DNA of 64,000 nucleotides from Gammaproteobacteria bacterium (GTDB taxonomy: Bacteria > Pseudomonadota > Gammaproteobacteria > Steroidobacterales > Steroidobacteraceae), in the NCBI GenBank assembly GCA_025359205.1, contig JANYHD010000023.1, positions 124,001 to 188,000 of the forward strand, written 5' to 3'. Both the position numbers and the translations under genes were made by a program. The notes under the pieces were generated by a model. The model saw nothing but the letters and a program-made list of their open reading frames with translations. It searched no databases and was not told the DNA's origin. Shown one piece after another: positions 1-10,386 of this stretch. The number at the start of each line of letters is the position of its first letter. The first letter of the stretch is position 1.

Positions 1-1
1 G

Positions 2-1240
2 CTCTCGCCGGTAACCCAGATGATGGGTTTCGGCTATGACCCGCATCTCTCCGAAGGCGCGCTCAAGCCACCGGTATTCCTGACCTCCACCTTCGTATTC
101 CGCACCGCGCAGGACGGCAAGGATTTCTTCGATTACACCTCGGGCCGCAAGCCCTTGCCCGACGGCGCGCGCGGCGGACTGGTCTATTCGCGTTTCAACA
201 ACCCGAATCTCGAGGTGCTCGAGGATCGCCTGGCGTTGTGGGACGAGGCCGAGTCCGCGGCGGTGTTCGCCTCCGGCATGGCCGCGATCGCGACCACGCT
301 GCTCGCTTACCTCAAGGCCGGTGACGTGCTGCTGTTCAGCCAGCCGCTCTACGGGGGCACCGAGACGCTCATTGCAAAGGCACTGCCGAATTTCGGCATC
401 CGTGGTATTGGCTTCACCGATGGGCTTTCGAAGGCGGACGTGGATGCCGCGGTCGAGCGGGCACTGGCGCTTGGTCGAGTTGGCCTCATCATGACCGAGA
501 CCCCCGCCAATCCCACCAACTCGCTGGTCGACCTGGCGCTGATGGCCGCCACGGCCGACGAAATCGGGCGACGCCAGGGGCATCGACCACTGGTCGTGAC
601 GGATAACACCATGCTTGGCCCCGTCTACCAGCAGCCGCTCAAGTGCGGCGCGGACCTCAACATCTACTCCCTGACCAAGTATGTGGGCGGGCATTCCGAC
701 CTGGTCGCAGGCGGCGTATCCGGCCAGCACGAGCACATGCGGCCTATCAGGTTGCTACGCGGCGCGATCGGCACACAGCTCGATCCCAATTCGTCGTGGA
801 TGCTGCTGCGCTCTATGGAGACGCTGCAGCTGCGTATGGAGCGCGCCTGCAGCAACGCCCGCACCGTGGCCGCCTTTCTCACCACGCACCCGAAGGTGAG
901 TTCGGTCAATTACCTGGGCCTGCTCGAGCCCGGTGATCCACGCCGCGCGGTCTTCGACCGCCAGTGCACCTCCGCCGGTTCGACGTTTTCATTCGAGGTC
1001 AGGGGAGGGGAAGCGGCGGCGTTCCGCTGCCTCGATGCGCTGAGCGTGATCAAGCTCGCGGTAAGCCTCGGCGGCACGGAGAGTCTCGCCAGTCACCCGG
1101 CCGCCATGACCCACTCGGGTGTACCGGCCGAGGTGCGGCGGCGGCTCGGCATTTCGGAATCGATGATCCGCCTCTCGGTCGGTATTGAAGACGCGCAGGA
1201 CCTGGTCGAGGACCTGCGCCAGGCGCTCGAGCAGGCCTGA
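2..1240 (+). CDS. Cystathionine gamma-synthase/methionine gamma-lyase family PLP enzyme, 5' end cut
   Basis: The protein belongs to the Cys/Met-metabolism PLP-dependent family, which performs gamma-elimination or gamma-replacement on sulfur amino acids in the cytoplasm. Visible family features are the [17 protein letters not shown] substrate/PLP segment, the FASGMAAI turn, a TETPANPTN segment, and [11 protein letters not shown] carrying the Schiff-base lysine. The reading frame is open to the window edge, and the first ATG lies within conserved sequence, so the true start is upstream and the entry is partial. It is followed 4 nt later by an AMP nucleosidase gene, suggesting one transcript. 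Synthase and lyase activities cannot be separated from the sequence alone. Confidence 0.85.
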   Translation, partial: LSPVTQMMGFGYDPHLSEGALKPPVFLTSTFVFRTAQDGKDFFDYTSGRKPLPDGARGGLVYSRFNNPNLEVLEDRLALWDEAESAAVFASGMAAIATTLLAYLKAGDVLLFSQPLYGGTETLIAKALPNFGIRGIGFTDGLSKADVDAAVERALALGRVGLIMTETPANPTNSLVDLALMAATADEIGRRQGHRPLVVTDNTMLGPVYQQPLKCGADLNIYSLTKYVGGHSDLVAGGVSGQHEHMRPIRLLRGAIGTQLDPNSSWMLLRSMETLQLRMERACSNARTVAAFLTTHPKVSSVNYLGLLEPGDPRRAVFDRQCTSAGSTFSFEVRGGEAAAFRCLDALSVIKLAVSLGGTESLASHPAAMTHSGVPAEVRRRLGISESMIRLSVGIEDAQDLVEDLRQALEQA

Positions 1241-1244
1241 GCAC

Positions 1245-2021
1245 ATGAAGACCAAGAAGGACATCGTCGACAACTGGCTGCCGCGCTACACCGGCACGGC
1301 GCTGGCCGACTTCGGCCCCTACGTGCTGCTCACGAATTTCGGCAATTACCTGCAGGTCTTTTCGCGCCTGGTGAATGCGCCAATCGTCGGGCAGGACCGC
1401 TCCATGCCCAATGCCACCGGCGATGGCATCACCATGATCAACATGGGGATGGGCAGCGCCAACGCCGCCACGGTGATGGACCTGCTTTCGGCGGTGGCAC
1501 CAAAAGCGGTACTGTTCCTCGGCAAATGCGGCGGTCTCAAGCGCAAGAACCAGATCGGCGACCTGGTGCTGCCGATCGCGGCGATCCGCGGTGATGGCAC
1601 CTCAAATGACTACCTGCTGCCCGAGGTGCCTGCGCTCCCGGCCTTCAGCCTGCAGCGCGCGATCTCCACAATCATCCGTGATCTGGCCTGCGATTACTGG
1701 ACCGGCACGGTCTACACGACCAATCGTCGTGTCTGGGAGCACGATGACGAGTTCAAGGCTTACCTGCGCAAGACGCGCTCTATGGCCATCGACATGGAGA
1801 CCGCGACCATCTTTGCCGCGGGCTTCGCCAATTCCATACCCACGGGCGCACTGCTGCTGGTGAGTGACCAGCCGATGGTGCCTGAGGGCGTCAAGACCGA
1901 GGATTCCGACCGGCGCGTGACCGACACCTTCGTCGAGCGGCACGTGCAGATCGGCATCGAGGCGCTGCGGCTGATCCGCCGCCACGGCAAGAGCGTCAAG
2001 CACCTGCGCTTCGACGAGTAG
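1245..2021 (+). CDS. amn: AMP nucleosidase, short form
   Basis: This 258-residue protein resembles the short AMP nucleosidases of the PNP/UDP phosphorylase superfamily, which hydrolyse AMP to adenine and ribose 5-phosphate. The nucleoside phosphorylase fold is recognisable from INMGMGSANAATVMDLL, the FLGKCGG turn and the SMAIDMETATIFAAGF segment that reads the ribose/base. The E. coli-type N-terminal regulatory domain is absent. The start was placed at the ATG 4 nt after the upstream stop, because the longer frame runs back through the neighbouring gene. The tight spacing implies co-expression with the PLP enzyme. Confidence 0.82.
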   Translation: MKTKKDIVDNWLPRYTGTALADFGPYVLLTNFGNYLQVFSRLVNAPIVGQDRSMPNATGDGITMINMGMGSANAATVMDLLSAVAPKAVLFLGKCGGLKRKNQIGDLVLPIAAIRGDGTSNDYLLPEVPALPAFSLQRAISTIIRDLACDYWTGTVYTTNRRVWEHDDEFKAYLRKTRSMAIDMETATIFAAGFANSIPTGALLLVSDQPMVPEGVKTEDSDRRVTDTFVERHVQIGIEALRLIRRHGKSVKHLRFDE

Positions 2022-2086
2022 GGCATTGAGCGCCAGGTTTGCAAGCGATTCGCTACCTCCCAACCGTTACTCTCGAGAGAATATCC

Positions 2087-4291
2087 ATGATGTCACGTCT
2101 GTTCATCGCGCTCGGCGCGTCGGTCTTGATGTACGCGAGCGCGGCTGCGGAAACCACCCCACCCGCGAAGCCCTGGATGAACACAGCGCTGACGCCGGAT
2201 CAGCGTGCCGATCTGGTAGTTGCGGAGCTCACCTTGGACGAAAAAATCCAATTGGTGCATGGGATCGGCTGGGGACCCTTGAAGGAAGGTGGGCCGGTGC
2301 CCGCCGACAACAATGGCGGGGCGGGGGAGATCGTCGGCATTCCGCGTTTGGGAATCCCATCGGTGCAACAAGCGGATTCCGCGGTGGGCGTGCGCATGGC
2401 GGCGCTGCAAGGCCGTTATGCGACGCTGCTGCCGTCCGTGTTGGGCGTCGCGGCGTCCTGGGATCCAGAGGGCGCCCACTTGTACGGCGACGTCATCGGA
2501 CGGGAAATCCGTGCTCAAGGGTATAACCAGTCGATCGGCGGCGGCACCAACCTGGCGCGCGATCCGCGCAACGGCCGCCTGTTCGAATATGCGGGCGAGG
2601 ATCCCTTGCTGGCCGGCGTGATGGTGGGCAATCTGATCCGCGGTGTGCAGTCGCAGCACGTCATGGGGGACATCAAGCACTACGCCTTCAACGACCAGGA
2701 AACCGGGCGCGCTGTGGTGGACGCGCGCATCGCGCGCAAGGCCGCGCGCGAAAGCGATCTGCTCGCCTTCGAACTCGCCATCCGCATTGGTGAACCCGCC
2801 TCCGTCATGTGTAGCTACAACAAGGTCAATGGAGACTGGTCGTGCGAAAACGACTGGCTGATGAATCGCGTGCTCAAGGGCGCATGGAAATTCCCCGGTT
2901 TCGTGGTGTCGGACTGGGAAGGCACGCACTCCACCGAGAAAGCAGTGCTTGCGGGCCTCGACGTCGAAATGCCGGGTGAGGACTACTTGGGCGCGCCGCT
3001 GAAGGGGGCGGTGACCGCAGGTCGTGTGCCGATGCAGCGTCTGAACGACATGGTGCATCGCTTGCTGCGGTCGATGTTCGTCACGGGAGTCATCGACAGG
3101 CCGTCCGTGCCGCGCTTCGTCGTGGATCCGTTCAAAGGCTTGGCTGATGCGCTGCATCTGGCGGAGGAAAGCATCGTGCTCCTCAAGAACGACGGCACAT
3201 TGCCGCTGGATGCCGGTGCGCTGCGCTCGATCGCCGTCATCGGTGCACATGCCGACGTGGGCGTGTTGTCCGGCGGCGGTTCCGCGCAAGTCGATGCGCC
3301 GGGCGGCAATGCCATTGAGCCTACAGTCTCCACGAAATGGGGTCACGTCGTGTATTTTCCTTCGCCGCCGCTGCGCTTCATTCGCGAGCACGCGGCCAAT
3401 GCCAGGGTGCAGTTCGCCTCCGGCGCCGACGTGGCGGCTGCCGCTGCACTCGCGAAGAGCGCCGACGTCGCCGTCGTGTTCGCAGATCAATACATGAGCG
3501 AAAGCGGCGACGTGCCGACGCTGGCGCTGCCCTCCAGGCAAGATGAGTTGATCGTCGCGGTCGCCGCGGCGAACCCGAAGACCGTGGTCGTGCTCATAAC
3601 CGGTAATCCGGTCACGATGCCATGGCTGGGTCAGGTCGCCGGAGTGTTCGAAGCGTGGTATCCAGGCATCGGTGGCGGCCAGGCGATCGCGAATCTCCTG
3701 TTCGGCAGCGTCGCACCGTCCGGCAAATTGCCGATCACCTTCGCCAGAGCCGAGGCTGATCTGCCGCACTCGCGCATCTTCGGCCTGCAGCCGCGTCCTG
3801 CCAACGACCCGCTCGAGGGGCGCTGGGCCGAGGACCCCGAGAAGCACGCGACTTTTCCGGCCGACTACAGCGAAGGAGTGCGCTTCGGCTACAAGTGGTT
3901 TGACTCAGAAAGCAAGGAGCCGTTGTTCGCGTTCGGCCACGGGCTCACGTATAGCAGCTTTGCCTTTAGTGAACTCCAGGTGGATCAACAGGCGAAGAGC
4001 GTGACCTTCACGATCACCAATACCGGCAAGCGGCGGGCGACGGAAATTGCGCAGTTGTACGCGGCACTGCCGCCCAAGTGCGGCGAGAAGTTTCGGCGCC
4101 TGGCCGGATTTGCGCGCGTCACCTTGAGCGCCGGCGAGCACCAAAGCGTGTCCATCCCGATCGAGCCGCTCACGCTGGCGGTGTTCGACGAGAAGAAAGA
4201 TCGTTGGACCTGGCCGCATGGGCGCTACACCCTGTCCGTCGGCGGATCGTCGCGCGACTTGCCGTTGCAGGCGTCAGCGGAGTTGTACTGA
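2087..4291 (+). CDS. bglX: Secreted glycoside hydrolase family 3 beta-glucosidase
   Basis: GH3 enzymes release terminal beta-linked glucose or xylose from oligosaccharides. The 734-residue product has an N-terminal signal peptide (MMSRLFIALGASVLMYASA), the GH3 N-terminal barrel, and the nucleophile motif VVSDWEGTHST with Asp276. The C-terminal alpha/beta sandwich and a fibronectin-like tail (FGHGLTYSSFAFS) follow. The ATG at 2087 was chosen because a purine-rich GAGAGA lies upstream and the signal peptide starts there; the next ATG at 2090 is equally possible. It probably acts in the periplasm. Exact substrate (beta-glucan or xylan) is uncertain. Confidence 0.9.
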   Translation: MMSRLFIALGASVLMYASAAAETTPPAKPWMNTALTPDQRADLVVAELTLDEKIQLVHGIGWGPLKEGGPVPADNNGGAGEIVGIPRLGIPSVQQADSAVGVRMAALQGRYATLLPSVLGVAASWDPEGAHLYGDVIGREIRAQGYNQSIGGGTNLARDPRNGRLFEYAGEDPLLAGVMVGNLIRGVQSQHVMGDIKHYAFNDQETGRAVVDARIARKAARESDLLAFELAIRIGEPASVMCSYNKVNGDWSCENDWLMNRVLKGAWKFPGFVVSDWEGTHSTEKAVLAGLDVEMPGEDYLGAPLKGAVTAGRVPMQRLNDMVHRLLRSMFVTGVIDRPSVPRFVVDPFKGLADALHLAEESIVLLKNDGTLPLDAGALRSIAVIGAHADVGVLSGGGSAQVDAPGGNAIEPTVSTKWGHVVYFPSPPLRFIREHAANARVQFASGADVAAAAALAKSADVAVVFADQYMSESGDVPTLALPSRQDELIVAVAAANPKTVVVLITGNPVTMPWLGQVAGVFEAWYPGIGGGQAIANLLFGSVAPSGKLPITFARAEADLPHSRIFGLQPRPANDPLEGRWAEDPEKHATFPADYSEGVRFGYKWFDSESKEPLFAFGHGLTYSSFAFSELQVDQQAKSVTFTITNTGKRRATEIAQLYAALPPKCGEKFRRLAGFARVTLSAGEHQSVSIPIEPLTLAVFDEKKDRWTWPHGRYTLSVGGSSRDLPLQASAELY

Positions 4292-4348
4292 AGGCTCACT
4301 CGCTGGCGATGTGACCTAAGCGGCCCGGTAGCGCTCGCAGGGGATTTG

Positions 4349-5482
<1,134 letters not shown>

Positions 5483-6856
5483 CTAGAGCAGGGCGGTCAG
5501 CAGCACAATTGCGATCGCGATCGGGCACAGGTAGCGTAGCAGCGCGACGCACAGCGTACGCGCGCGGGGCCCGCTCTCTGCCATCTGCACGGCCACGATC
5601 GGGCGCGCGACTCGCCAACCGATGAACACACTGGTGAGCAGCGCACCCACGGGCAGGAGCATGTTGGAAGCAACATCGTCGCTGATATCGAATATGGTTT
5701 TCCCGGAATAACGACTTATAAAATCAAGTGGATAGCGATGCGACCACAGATTGAATGAAAACATCGATGCCAGCCCCAGGAGCCAAGCGGCCGCAGCCGT
5801 CGTGAACACCGCGAAGGCGCGCGGCATATGCCAGTGTTCGACGAGCCAGGCGATGATCGGCTCGAGGATCGCGATCGTCGGTGTGAAGGCGGCGAACACC
5901 AGCAACACGAAGAACAGCGTGCCGAGCAGTCGCCCGGCGGGCATTTCAGCAAACACGGTCGGCAACACGTCGAACACCAGCGTGATGCCCTGTGAGGGGT
6001 TCATGCCGTAGCGGAACACGAGCGGGAACACCAATATCGAGGCCAGCAGCGACACCAGCAGGATTGAGCCCGCGACGATCAGCGCCGAGCGCAGCAGCGA
6101 AGTGCCGGTGGACACATATTGTCCATAGGCGATCATCATCGCCATGCCAACACCGGTGGCAAAGAAGGCCTGGCCAATCGCGGCCAGCACGACTTGCGGT
6201 GTCACCTGCGACCAGTGCAGTCCGAAGGCGAAATCGAGCCCGTGGCGCACGTCGCCGACGGCGAGCGCGTAGGCGACGAGGATGCACAGCAGGATCAGCA
6301 GCGCCGGCGCGCGGATCCGGTTGGCGAGCTCGATGCCACGGTTTACGCCACGCGCCGAAACCAGCGCCACGCAGGCGAGGAAGGCCAGGTGCCACGCGGC
6401 CATTTGCCCGGGATCGGCGAGGAAGGCCTGGCGGAGCGCTGCGACGTTTGCGTGGCTCTGGTGATCGAGCTGGCCGCGTGCGCATTTCCAGGCGTAGGCG
6501 AGCACCCAGCCCGCGATGACCGTGTAGTAAGACGCGATCCAGAATGCCGCCACAGTCCCCAGCACGCCAATGGCGCGCCAACGGCGCGACAGGCCCGACT
6601 GCACGGCCACGACCCCGGCGGCCCGCGGCGCACTGCACTGGGCCTGCCGGCCAATGGCGAATTCTGCAACCAGCAAAGGCACGGCGATCAGGAGCAGTGC
6701 GAGGACGAAGATGAATATGAACGCGCCGCCGCCGCTGGTGCCGGCCAGATACGGGAAGCGCCAGATACTGCCGAGGCCTACCGAGGCGCCGACCGCACTG
6801 ATATAGAACGCGGTCGCCGAGGACCAGGAACTATGGGTGCGGGATGAGGGCTGCAA
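5483..6856 (-). CDS. Neurotransmitter:sodium symporter (NSS/SLC6) family transporter
   Basis: This inner-membrane Na+-coupled transporter of amino acids or related amines has 457 residues and about 11-12 hydrophobic segments. The TM1 signature GASVGLGSIWRFPYLAG and the following GGGAF are diagnostic of bacterial NSS proteins. The start codon appears to be TTG at 6856: no ATG precedes TM1, and an AGGAG motif lies 8 nt upstream of the TTG. Substrate is not predictable from the sequence. It is transcribed away from the TonB receptor terminator. Confidence 0.9.
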   Translation of the reverse strand: MQPSSRTHSSWSSATAFYISAVGASVGLGSIWRFPYLAGTSGGGAFIFIFVLALLLIAVPLLVAEFAIGRQAQCSAPRAAGVVAVQSGLSRRWRAIGVLGTVAAFWIASYYTVIAGWVLAYAWKCARGQLDHQSHANVAALRQAFLADPGQMAAWHLAFLACVALVSARGVNRGIELANRIRAPALLILLCILVAYALAVGDVRHGLDFAFGLHWSQVTPQVVLAAIGQAFFATGVGMAMMIAYGQYVSTGTSLLRSALIVAGSILLVSLLASILVFPLVFRYGMNPSQGITLVFDVLPTVFAEMPAGRLLGTLFFVLLVFAAFTPTIAILEPIIAWLVEHWHMPRAFAVFTTAAAAWLLGLASMFSFNLWSHRYPLDFISRYSGKTIFDISDDVASNMLLPVGALLTSVFIGWRVARPIVAVQMAESGPRARTLCVALLRYLCPIAIAIVLLTALL

Positions 6857-6886
6857 GCTCGGAACTCCTGCCCGCTACGCTAGCAG

Positions 6887-6920
6887 AAAAAAGGGCCGCG
6901 CCCCGGATGAGGCGCGGCCC
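6887..6920 (-). terminator. Intrinsic terminator after the TonB receptor gene
   Basis: A perfect 10-bp inverted repeat (6893-6902 with 6911-6920, loop of 8 nt) is followed on the minus strand by six T residues (complement of 6887-6892). It lies 33 nt beyond the receptor stop codon, as expected for a Rho-independent terminator. Confidence 0.9.
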
Positions 6921-6953
6921 ATGCTTCAAAAAGCAGGCAGTGCGGGCGCTCGT

Positions 6954-9356
6954 TCAGAACTTCTTCTGGATCGACACGCCGAAGGTTCGCGGCTGATTGG
7001 TCAGGAAGCCGACACGGGCACGACGACCCCGCTCACGATCAACCGACAGGTAAGCGATCTCGTCCGTCACGTTGTTGAGGTAGGCGGCGACGTCCCAGCC
7101 GGCGGCGCGAACGCCGGCGCGCAGGTTGATGATCTGGTAGGAGGGCAGCTTCGGATCAAACGAGAAGCCACTGACCGTCGGGTTGCCGAAGTGAAAGAAG
7201 GCCCCGCCGCTCACCGTGCCAAAACCCGCGACCTCATCGCCGATCTGCGTGTAGGAGTCACCGACGTACTGACCGACCACGTTGGAATAGAAATCCCACT
7301 TGTTGGCGAAGGCCGCTGGCAGCGTAAAGCCGACGCTGGCCACGGCCTGGAGCTTCGGCGCCGTCGGCATGCGGGCGCCCGAGATCATGCCGGCGATGGG
7401 GTTGCCGGCGGAGTCCAGCACGGTCGACTGCAGCGTGGCATCAGCGTAAGTGGCCGAGAGTCCAAAGTCCCAGTTCGCGTTCGGGCGGGCGAACAACTCG
7501 GCCTCAATGCCTTCGCTGCGCGCCTTGGGCACGTTGAAGACCACGCGTGAGGAGCAGCTGCCCGCGTCGGCCGGAACCTGCAGGTCCTTGATGTCGGAGT
7601 AGAAGGCCGCGACGTTCAAGCTTACGCGGCGGTCGTTGAAGCGCATCTTGGCGCCGACCTCGTAGTTCCAGCCCCATTCGTCCTTCCACGTCGGGTGGCC
7701 GCCGTAGCTGGCGAGGTCCGACGGTGCGCACAGCGGAGCATTGAGCGGGTCATTGACACCGCCCAGGCGGAAGCCGCGCGAGGCTTCGACGTTGATCTTG
7801 ATGTCGTCGGAAGGCTCGAACGACAGGATCGCGCGCGGCGCAAGGCCGTTCCCGGAAGCTGAGCCCGGGATCGGAGTCGTGCCCGTCGGCGCCGAGAACA
7901 GGCCGCCGAAATACAGCGTGCGGTCCTCGTCAAAGCGGAACCAGCGCGCACCGGCGGTCAGCGAGGTCCGGTTGGGAAATTTGTAGGTCATTTCGCCGAA
8001 GGCCGCGTATTGCGAGAAATTGTAGTGCAGGTCGGAGAAGAACGGCGTATCCGGCGGCGCGCCGAACACATCGCTGGTCAGGCCCGGGCCCAGCAGCCGG
8101 GTCACGATCGCGTCGTATCCCGGAGTCGGCAGGTCCTGCCCGTAGTCGCGCTTGAGGTGCTCGAAGTAAAGGCCACCCAGCCACTGCAGGGCATCTTTGC
8201 CGTTCGAAGCCAGGCGCAATTCCTGGCTGAGCGCCTTGAGGTGATGGCGGTCATACAGGGGCGAGTTCGTGCGCACGTCAGCCGACGTGCCGGCGAACTG
8301 GTAGGTCACGCTGCCAGTCAGCTGGCTCGCATCGCGCAGCACCGTGATCTTGCGGTCGGTGTACGAGGTGACGGAGGTCAGCGTGGCGACGCCCGCGTCA
8401 ACCACGAGCTTGAGGTCGCCGAGCTTGAAGTCGTCATCGATACCTTCGCGGAACTGGCGGTACTGGCCGCGCTTTCCCAGGTTGATGGCCGGCTCCGTGG
8501 TCGTGTACGGATTGCCGAGGATGTTGTACACATCGATGCGCGGGTAGCCGTCGGTGGTGAGCTTCTGATAAACAAGGCGCGGCGTGACCGATAGCACCTC
8601 GTTCGGTTTCCATGTGAAGGCGACGCGCACGCCGTCCTTCTTGCCGCTGTTGGCGCCTTTCTCAGCACTGCCATTCGGGCCGTAGGCCGTGATGAATCCC
8701 GGCAGTTCGTCGTGGTAGCCCACGAGCCGCAGCGCGGTGGTGTTGGACGTCGGCAGGTTGATGGCACCCTTGATGTCACCGCCCGTGCCACCGTTGCTGA
8801 CCGTCGAAGCGCCCAGTTCCACCGAGCCTTCCTGAACGTTCAGCTTCGGCTGCGCGGTGATGTAACGCAGCGTGCCGGCGATTGACCCCGAGCCGAACAG
8901 TGTGCCCTGCGGGCCGCGCAGCACCTCGAAGCGATCCAGGTCGAAGAGGTCGAGGTCTGGCGTAAAGAGGGCGACGGAAATCGGTGTTTCATCGAGGTAC
9001 ACGCCGACCTGCGGCTTCACACCGGGCTGGTCGCGAATCACCTGTCCGGCGCTGACGCCGCGGATCGCAATCTGGCTTTGGCCAGGTCCCAGATCGGTGA
9101 TCGTCAGGCCGGCCACGTTGCGGGCCAGCTCGACGACGTTGTTGGCCCCGCTGGCGCGGACCTGGTCTGCCGTTACTGCGGCAACTGAAAAGGGCACGTC
9201 GTGGAGCGAGGTCTCGCGCTTGGTGGCGGTGACCACGATCTCCTCGAGTCCGGCGCCCTTGGCAGGCGCCGCGGCCTGTTGCGCTTGCGCGCTCCAGGCC
9301 AGCACAGCGGAAATAGCGGCCAGCGTGAGGCCACGGGTATGGTTTCTGATATTCAT
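6954..9356 (-). CDS. TonB-dependent outer-membrane receptor
   Basis: This outer-membrane transporter is energised by TonB-ExbBD and takes up siderophores, vitamins, glycans or other large ligands. The 800-residue product has a signal peptide ending near AQAQQ, a TonB-box-like EEIVVTATKR, a plug domain with IAIRGVSAG and the FEVLRGPQGTLFGSG motif, and a 22-strand-type barrel ending in the expected C-terminal phenylalanine (QKKF). The start at 9356 follows a strong GGGGAGA site; the longer frame to 9455 lacks one. There is no SusD, FecI or FecR neighbour, so the ligand is unknown. Confidence 0.93.
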   Translation of the reverse strand: MNIRNHTRGLTLAAISAVLAWSAQAQQAAAPAKGAGLEEIVVTATKRETSLHDVPFSVAAVTADQVRASGANNVVELARNVAGLTITDLGPGQSQIAIRGVSAGQVIRDQPGVKPQVGVYLDETPISVALFTPDLDLFDLDRFEVLRGPQGTLFGSGSIAGTLRYITAQPKLNVQEGSVELGASTVSNGGTGGDIKGAINLPTSNTTALRLVGYHDELPGFITAYGPNGSAEKGANSGKKDGVRVAFTWKPNEVLSVTPRLVYQKLTTDGYPRIDVYNILGNPYTTTEPAINLGKRGQYRQFREGIDDDFKLGDLKLVVDAGVATLTSVTSYTDRKITVLRDASQLTGSVTYQFAGTSADVRTNSPLYDRHHLKALSQELRLASNGKDALQWLGGLYFEHLKRDYGQDLPTPGYDAIVTRLLGPGLTSDVFGAPPDTPFFSDLHYNFSQYAAFGEMTYKFPNRTSLTAGARWFRFDEDRTLYFGGLFSAPTGTTPIPGSASGNGLAPRAILSFEPSDDIKINVEASRGFRLGGVNDPLNAPLCAPSDLASYGGHPTWKDEWGWNYEVGAKMRFNDRRVSLNVAAFYSDIKDLQVPADAGSCSSRVVFNVPKARSEGIEAELFARPNANWDFGLSATYADATLQSTVLDSAGNPIAGMISGARMPTAPKLQAVASVGFTLPAAFANKWDFYSNVVGQYVGDSYTQIGDEVAGFGTVSGGAFFHFGNPTVSGFSFDPKLPSYQIINLRAGVRAAGWDVAAYLNNVTDEIAYLSVDRERGRRARVGFLTNQPRTFGVSIQKKF

Positions 9357-9457
9357 TGCTTCTCCCCTTAGGATCCGGAATCTCAATTGGCGCTTGTCGC
9401 ATTTATGTAGGTGCGCCAGGGCGCTATTATGGTGCGAATTCAGGGATAAGAACAATC

Positions 9458-10369
9458 ATGTTGCGTGAAAGATACATTGCTAGGCTGGTTGCTGGACTGT
9501 ACCCGCCGCTTGCACTGATGAGCGCCGTCGCCTTGATCGTGGCGATGGTCGGAGCCCCGCTGGCCTCGGCGGCGCCGGTCAGCCAGGCGCTGACGCTCAC
9601 GCGTGGTTCGCGCCTGATGATCGATGCCCGCATCAACGGCCAGGCCGTGCAGGCGCTGCTCGATTCGGCTGCCGAAGCGACGATCCTGGATCGCAAATTT
9701 GCCCAGCACCTGAAATTGGGTCGCGGCCAGGCGACCACCGGCCAGGGATCGGGGCAGAGCAGCTTTGAAGCCGCGCTTGTGAATGGGGTGTCGATTGAAG
9801 CGCTGGGCCTGTCACTCACGGACCAGACCGTGGCGGTCGCTGACCTCAGCGATGTCGGGCAGCGGCTCCTGAAGCGGCGGTTGGATGTCATCCTTGGGCG
9901 CGAGTTGTTCGACGCGGCCCGCTTGTCCATCGATATCGAGGCGCGGCGCATTGCCGTGGTCACGCGCGGGCAGGACCCCGCCGGTGTGCGGCTTGGGCTC
10001 GTCACCGAGCATGGTGTCGAGACGATTCCAGTGCAGGTGGAGGAGGGCGCGCCGGTGCGCGCGACCTTCGATCTGGGCAATGGCTCGCATGTGCTGCTGA
10101 GCAGGTCGTATGCGGAGCGCCTGGGCCTCACGTCCGGCGGACGGATTTCCCACACCGAGCGCGGCGGTGGACTGGGCGGCGAAACCACGCGTCAGGTGTA
10201 TACGCTGCGCAGCATCCGCATCGCCGGCCGCGCATTCAGCGACGTGCAGGCCGCGATCGACCCACAGCCGAGCGCGTCCGAGGTGAATATCGGCGTCTCA
10301 CTGTTGCGCCACTTCCGCATCACCACCGACTACGCCGCCCATGCCGCGTGGCTGGAGCCGCGCGACTGA
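9458..10369 (+). CDS. Exported retropepsin-like aspartyl protease family protein, active sites degenerate
   Basis: The 303-residue protein has an N-terminal hydrophobic export segment (about residues 8-38). Two repeats of the single-domain aspartyl protease fold follow. The first catalytic loop reads LLDSAAEATILD where the family normally has D[T/S]G, and the second reads FDLGNGSHVLLS. Both have lost one residue of the D[T/S]G triad, so proteolytic activity is doubtful although the fold is clear. It is divergent from the TonB receptor with about 100 nt between start codons. It could act as a periplasmic binding or scaffold protein; this is inference. Confidence 0.7.
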   Translation: MLRERYIARLVAGLYPPLALMSAVALIVAMVGAPLASAAPVSQALTLTRGSRLMIDARINGQAVQALLDSAAEATILDRKFAQHLKLGRGQATTGQGSGQSSFEAALVNGVSIEALGLSLTDQTVAVADLSDVGQRLLKRRLDVILGRELFDAARLSIDIEARRIAVVTRGQDPAGVRLGLVTEHGVETIPVQVEEGAPVRATFDLGNGSHVLLSRSYAERLGLTSGGRISHTERGGGLGGETTRQVYTLRSIRIAGRAFSDVQAAIDPQPSASEVNIGVSLLRHFRITTDYAAHAAWLEPRD

Positions 10370-10386
10370 ACTAAGCGCGCGAGCAG

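Noticed and set aside
2093-3847. 584-residue open frame on the minus strand under the GH3 gene
   Set aside because: It is antisense to a gene with clear domains, has no recognisable protein motifs and is rich in Arg/His as GC-rich shadow frames are.
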